From the NCBI GenBank assembly GCA_037447655.1, contig JBBHKE010000346.1:128001-139619 (forward strand): 11,619 bases of DNA. Reading direction: 5' to 3'. The DNA comes from Zygnema cylindricum. Lineage: Eukaryota > Streptophyta > Zygnematophyceae > Zygnematales > Zygnemataceae. Shown here piece after piece: positions 7,929 to 11,619 of this stretch (within the stretch, counting starts at the first letter, position 1; each line of letters begins with the position of its first letter). The notes under the pieces were generated by a model. That model was not told the origin of the DNA and did not search any database. It saw only the letters and a list, made by a program, of their open reading frames with translations. Position numbers and translations under genes: made by a program.

Positions 7929-8482
7929 AAGCTTAGAGAGGTGCCATATGCCAATTATTGGAAAGGATTGTTTTCACCAGAAATGACAGATTCTGTTTTT
8001 GTACAGCCTTTCACCAGTGAAGAGGAAATCAAAGATGCTGTTTCACTAGTCGGCCCTCACAATAAATTTGAGACAAGTGAAGTTTTTTATCAAGAGGATG
8101 TTTTAGTGTTGGCTCGTCTAAGCTTGCAATCAGATAGTAACTAGATTTGAAGATCTTCAGTCCTGACGCGACAGGTCAACATATTGTGGTTAATTCTACC
8201 ATCCCATTTCTGGTAGAACTTAGGGCTGGTTTAGCAGCATGGCAATAATACTGTTTCTGAGGTTTTCTGGGCTTCCAGGTTGTTGAGTCAATAGAGGACC
8301 AGTTAACTCCGGTTTTAGCCAGTGAAGGTATAAAATTGGGGGTACAAATTTGTGCAGACAGTCATGAAACATTCTTAAATGACGTTATGACCGATTTGAT
8401 GCACTTTTTCTGTCGTATCGTTTATGCGAATTATTGTACCGATCAAGATTTAGACACTGCAGCTTGGCATTATGTGCTGTAA
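7929..8482 (+). CDS. Two unassigned open segments downstream of the cyclin (possible exons)
   Basis: Segment A (7929-8136) is open for 69 codons and begins KLREVPYANYWKGLF. Segment B (8262-8482) is open to a TAA and contains ESIEDQLTPVLASEGIKLG. A donor ATA|GTAACT after 8136 and an acceptor CTGAG before 8262 join them in frame. Neither segment begins with an ATG. I do not recognise the product. The part around FTSEEEIKDAVSLVGPH faintly recalls the linker before the reverse transcriptase domain of plant LINEs, but the KAPGPDG motif expected there is absent. The options are extra 3' exons of the cyclin, a separate gene lacking a visible start, or a retroelement relic. Open frames of this length can arise by chance in this composition, so confidence is low. 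Confidence 0.3.
8194..8218. repeat. Perfect 8-bp inverted repeat (hairpin)
   Basis: TTCTACCA at 8194-8201 is followed by a 9-base loop and its exact complement TGGTAGAA at 8211-8218. It lies in the putative intron between the two unassigned open segments. There is no T run after it and no other context that assigns a role. Confidence 0.5.
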
Positions 8483-10600
8483 GAGCTTGCTTGGCCGGGA
8501 ATCATTTCTTAATTGAATTGTTCTGCAACGGTCTTCTCATGAGTTTCGTTGACTAGTACTAGCCAATCATGTACTAGGAGCAATGCATCTAAAAGCAGTT
8601 TTGTTCTGACATGGGGTGTGTCCAATATTCTGGTCAATAAGTCGTCCTCCATCGCATGGAATTTAGCCTACTTTGTGCCAACCTGTGACGTTACTGTTGC
8701 AGGCTTTGTAGTTGTTTTTTCTGTTTTCGTCATTTTTTGTGCAGTCGTCGCCCCGAAATGACGACTTCACTTTTCCTTGTCGGAAATGTTCTTTGTGTAG
8801 TAGATTGTATTGACTAAAAATGTTAATCATATGTCAAAACATACCAGAAAGGTTGTTTTTATGTAAAAACAAACCTGTTAGTAAATTAATTCCATAGGAG
8901 TGAGTTGATTCCTCATCATCCATCCAAGTAAACTCCTGATAAGTTGTAAAGAGATGGACTTTTTGAGCACCATTGACACTCACATAGTAGATGTTTGAAC
9001 ATGTGGCAAGAGGTTCGTAAGAATTCCCCTAGCTTCTACACTCGTGAATCATTTGGAGAGCGCTTTCTTGAGACAGCGCCACTCGCTTTTGCATGTTGAC
9101 ACCTCACTTCCACCTGTCAACGCTGCAATTCTACAGTAAGCAATCAAAGTACGAAATGATACATTATGTACAATATGCTATTTAAACACCTATTAATTTC
9201 CAGTTGACACTAAATAAGTTGTAACTACATTAAGGTGAAGAAATAAGTCATTCTATTTTAGCGTATACTATGATGTTTCCTTCGCACCCGGTTGTCAGGA
9301 AGATTATGTATATATTATAATTTTATATAGTAGGAAGACTCAATTATGGGAGAACAAATGTATTATAACTCAGACTGTGGCCAATCATAATATCCTGTTT
9401 CCGTGCTTCACCAGCATTTATATTTTAACGATCATTAACACACTTACCACATATTTTTGGGTATTATACGTTACAAAAAGACAACCTTAGACATTACTAA
9501 AAATATTCGAAGATTGAGTGACTCGCTGTTATCGCCTCCCTTTTCCATCTCTTCCTATCTTTCCTTCATTCCAACCTTGCAATCTCCAGATGTTATAAAT
9601 TTAAGATGATAGGGTTTTTCCTCCACATGCAAACAAACAATAGCAGAGGCCTGCCGGAAAAGAAAACACTCCCTCTCTCTCACTCACTCCATTTTGTTTT
9701 CTGCTCATCAAGATTAGTTATTGTGTAGCATGTAAGATAACACAAACAAACGAAGTAGATGTTTCTAACTGAAAAATGATAAAATCATTTACATCAAAAA
9801 TAAAGTGCATATATTGCATTTAACTAATAATCGAGAAAAATAACAGTCTTTAAAAAACATACTCGGGTCGTGAGAGGACACTCAAAAACGAAACAAAAAC
9901 AAAATAACAAAAACTCAACCGACCAAACAAACAAAGAAACAAACACAACGAACAAATAATAAAAAAAACAGAAATCCACAATCCCTCCGACAACCCAAAG
10001 CAAATATCGAGATGTAAAAAAGATACCAACACGAGTTGAATTTCCAATCTGTGTTTCCTTTTTTCCATTTTTTGGTACAAAACATTTTGGAAAGTCATGG
10101 AAAGAGACTTACCCATTACCAACTACTCATCCTCATCACATTTGTACTCAACTAATAATATTATATCCGCCTTCCTAATCTAAAAAACGAAAAATACTTC
10201 AAAAAGATGCGACATAATGTTACTACAAAAATATATGAATTTAAACATCCATTTGTGGTATGAAATGTTTTGGATATCGTTTTCGCTTACAAAGGGAAAG
10301 GAAGGAAAACCATCAATTGTTGGAAATCCTATTTTTCAAGCTTTCTAAAGTAACTATCAAAGAAAGAAAAAAAAACCTTTCCAAAACCACCCGGGAAAAT
10401 ATCCACGGCATCAAACAATGTTGAAAACAATTTTGAATTTTGTCCATGTATTTCTTTAGTTCTAATAATGCCCTTTCCAGGCAGTATAGTACATGGAAAA
10501 AGAATAATAGGATCGAAACTTTTGGTTGAAAAATTGATTAATATTTCGACTTCGGCTGAGCTGTCTCTCTATGTACACTTTTCCGTTTTGTGATGTGACA
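8483..10600. other. Convergent intergenic spacer, no supported gene
   Basis: About 2.1 kb of AT-rich DNA lies between the plus-strand cyclin region and the minus-strand reductase, so it must hold the 3' UTRs of both. Open frames on either strand (for example 8549-8761 plus and 9850-10122 minus) are low-complexity or lack any recognisable motif and have no splice partners. An AT-only stretch lies near 9308-9330. No RNA gene, terminal repeat or mobile-element protein was recognised. Confidence 0.6.
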
Positions 10601-11556
10601 TTACCAAACGTCACGGAGGTATCGTTTCTCATCTAGTAATTTTTTTACGATTGCCTCTGCTTGAGTTCCACTAACACATTCCTACAAGAAACAAAATAAG
10701 AAATACAACAAAATAAGGAAAACAATGAAATAAGAACAACCACAAATGAGAATAGCGACAAAACAAGAATAACGACAAAATGGGACTAACGACAAACGAA
10801 GGAAAAAGAAAAGCCAACAAAGAAAGAAAGAAAAGGAAGACAGAAAAAGGAGAAAAAAAAACAAGTTATGAATGTTATTCTCCGACATTTTTCACAGAAA
10901 ACAGAAGAAAAAAGGAACGAAGTGGGCAGTCCTGAAACAATCATTTGGAAAGAAAGGCCAAAAGCAGTAAGAGAAATGAGATAACAAGCGAATGAGAAAA
11001 ATGTTTTTTTCAGCTCCCCTCTCTCCCTCCCTCCCTCCCTCCCCCCTCCCTCACCAGATCCTGCACAATAGTATGGAGTGTCCGGTGCACATCCCTTGCC
11101 ATGGCCTTGGCGTCCCCACACACGTACAGCCGCCCTCCGCCCGATAGCATATTCCACACTTTACCAGCCTGGAAAAAACACACAGACAAAAAACATGAAA
11201 AAACGAAAAAATGAAAAAACACAAAAAAAAAAGAAAAAAAATGAAAAAACACAAAAAACACAAAAAAAACATGAAAAAAACATGAAAATGTTAAAACCCA
11301 GCATGCTCAATTAAGAAGAGAGGAAAAGTCATGAAAACATGTCAAAAGATACTTGATTAAGAAGACAAGTTTAGTTAAGTTTTTATCCGGGTTCAAATTA
11401 TAAAAAGCATTCTTCTACCTGAGCTTGCATAAGATGTTGGACATATTTCTTCTCTCTCGCTCCCTCTTCCCCTCCCTCTCTGGAAAAAGCTGTGTGAAGC
11501 TCAGAAAGTACTCCCTCTCGAACAAATTCTTCCAATTCCTCCTTGTAAATGAAATC
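10601..11556 (-). CDS. CPR: NADPH-cytochrome P450 reductase, last three exons (5' part off window)
   Basis: On the minus strand the exons are 11556-11419 (46 codons), 11168-11055 (38 codons) and 10681-10601 (26 codons plus TAA), all phase 0, with GT-AG introns. The 110 residues are the C-terminal end of a protein normally about 700 long. Seen in order: [26 protein letters not shown], then [20 protein letters not shown], and KRYLRDVW at the terminus. CPR is an ER-anchored FAD/FMN flavoprotein that passes electrons from NADPH to P450s. The NADPH 2'-phosphate-binding Ser-Arg, the Cys of YVCGD, the penultimate-region Asp of LRDVW and the terminal Trp that stacks on FAD are all present. Oddities are Ala in place of the usual Gly in DAKGMA, and about five extra residues between SRE and YVQH. 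The terminal RYLRDVW separates it from other diflavin reductases. Confidence 0.95.
10682..11014 (-). repeat. A-rich low-complexity part of the last CPR intron
   Basis: On the plus strand this is a purine- and A-rich stretch of AACAAGAATAACGACAAAA-like words near 10686-10800, then AAGAAAGAAAAGG-like words to about 10915. It lies wholly within the last reductase intron (10682-11054). On the transcribed strand it supplies a very long pyrimidine-rich region before the acceptor at 10683-10682. Confidence 0.7.
11015..11054 (-). repeat. (GGGA)n tract at the CPR donor, G-quadruplex-prone on the transcript strand
   Basis: On the minus strand the intron opens GTGAGGGAGG and continues as GGGAGGGAGGGAGGG to about 11030, then GAGAGAGGGG. 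At least five consecutive GGG runs separated by single A residues fit the usual quadruplex pattern in the sense RNA. It starts at the splice donor itself. Confidence 0.85.
11172..11290 (-). repeat. A-rich low-complexity tract in the upstream CPR intron
   Basis: On the plus strand this is a run of ACAAAAAA and CATGAAAAAA words with scarcely a T apart from those in the ATG words. In the gene's orientation it is a T-rich polypyrimidine stretch directly before the acceptor CCAG at 11172-11169. Plus-strand open frames across it (Lys/Asn/Glu-rich) are artefacts of composition. Confidence 0.8.
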
Positions 11557-11619
11557 CTGGAAGAAAAAAATAATAACAAATCTTAAGACTTAAACTAAGG
11601 AAAAGAGGGAGAGGGAGAG

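Noticed and set aside
8549-8761. 70-codon plus-strand open frame downstream of the unassigned segments
   Set aside because: Ser- and Val/Phe-rich without motif and not connected by clear splice sites; probably 3' UTR or intergenic.
9850-10122. 90-codon minus-strand open frame rich in Phe, Leu and Cys
   Set aside because: It is the reverse complement of an A-rich AAACAAAC-type tract; the membrane-like look comes from composition.
11078-11314. Lys/Asn-rich plus-strand open frame
   Set aside because: It is antisense to the CPR exon with YVCGDA and then runs through an A-rich intron tract.

Overview
The window looks like nuclear DNA of a streptophyte (land plant or charophyte-grade green alga). 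Three protein-coding genes are split by GT-AG introns of about 130-560 bases, and all three belong to families typical of that group. Base composition is AT-rich outside exons, with many A-rich, CT/GA and GGGA simple-sequence tracts. I cannot name the species from the sequence alone, and I see no complete autonomous mobile element.

Layout. (1) Positions 1-1927, plus strand: the second half of a glycoside hydrolase family 3 beta-D-xylosidase (BXL type) in three exons, with its 5' part off the left edge. (2) Positions 1928-4572: gene-free DNA with three textures. These are a 3' flank ending in a purine tract, a degenerate 73-bp tandem repeat at about 2597-3190, and a stretch at 3248-4135 with an unusual excess of GTAC, part of it arranged as imperfect inverted arms. 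Two CACGTG G-boxes lie in the last part. (3) Positions 4573-7824, plus strand: a complete seven-exon cyclin of 544 residues, best matched to the plant SOLO DANCERS (SDS) meiotic cyclins. (4) Positions 7929-8482: two open segments that can be joined by a GT-AG intron and also to the cyclin in frame; their identity is unresolved. (5) Positions 8483-10600: about 2.1 kb with no supported gene. (6) Positions 10601-11556, minus strand: the last three coding exons of an NADPH-cytochrome P450 reductase (CPR/ATR), with its 5' part off the right edge.

The three genes act in unrelated processes: hemicellulose trimming in the wall, cell-cycle or meiotic kinase control, and electron supply to P450s in the ER. 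There is no sign of a functional cluster. The cyclin and the reductase converge on the 2.1-kb spacer. The points most worth a second look are the SDS-like cyclin with a possible C-terminally extended isoform, the 73-bp repeat, the GTAC cluster, and a purine-rich in-frame insertion beside the NADPH 2'-phosphate-binding motif of the reductase.
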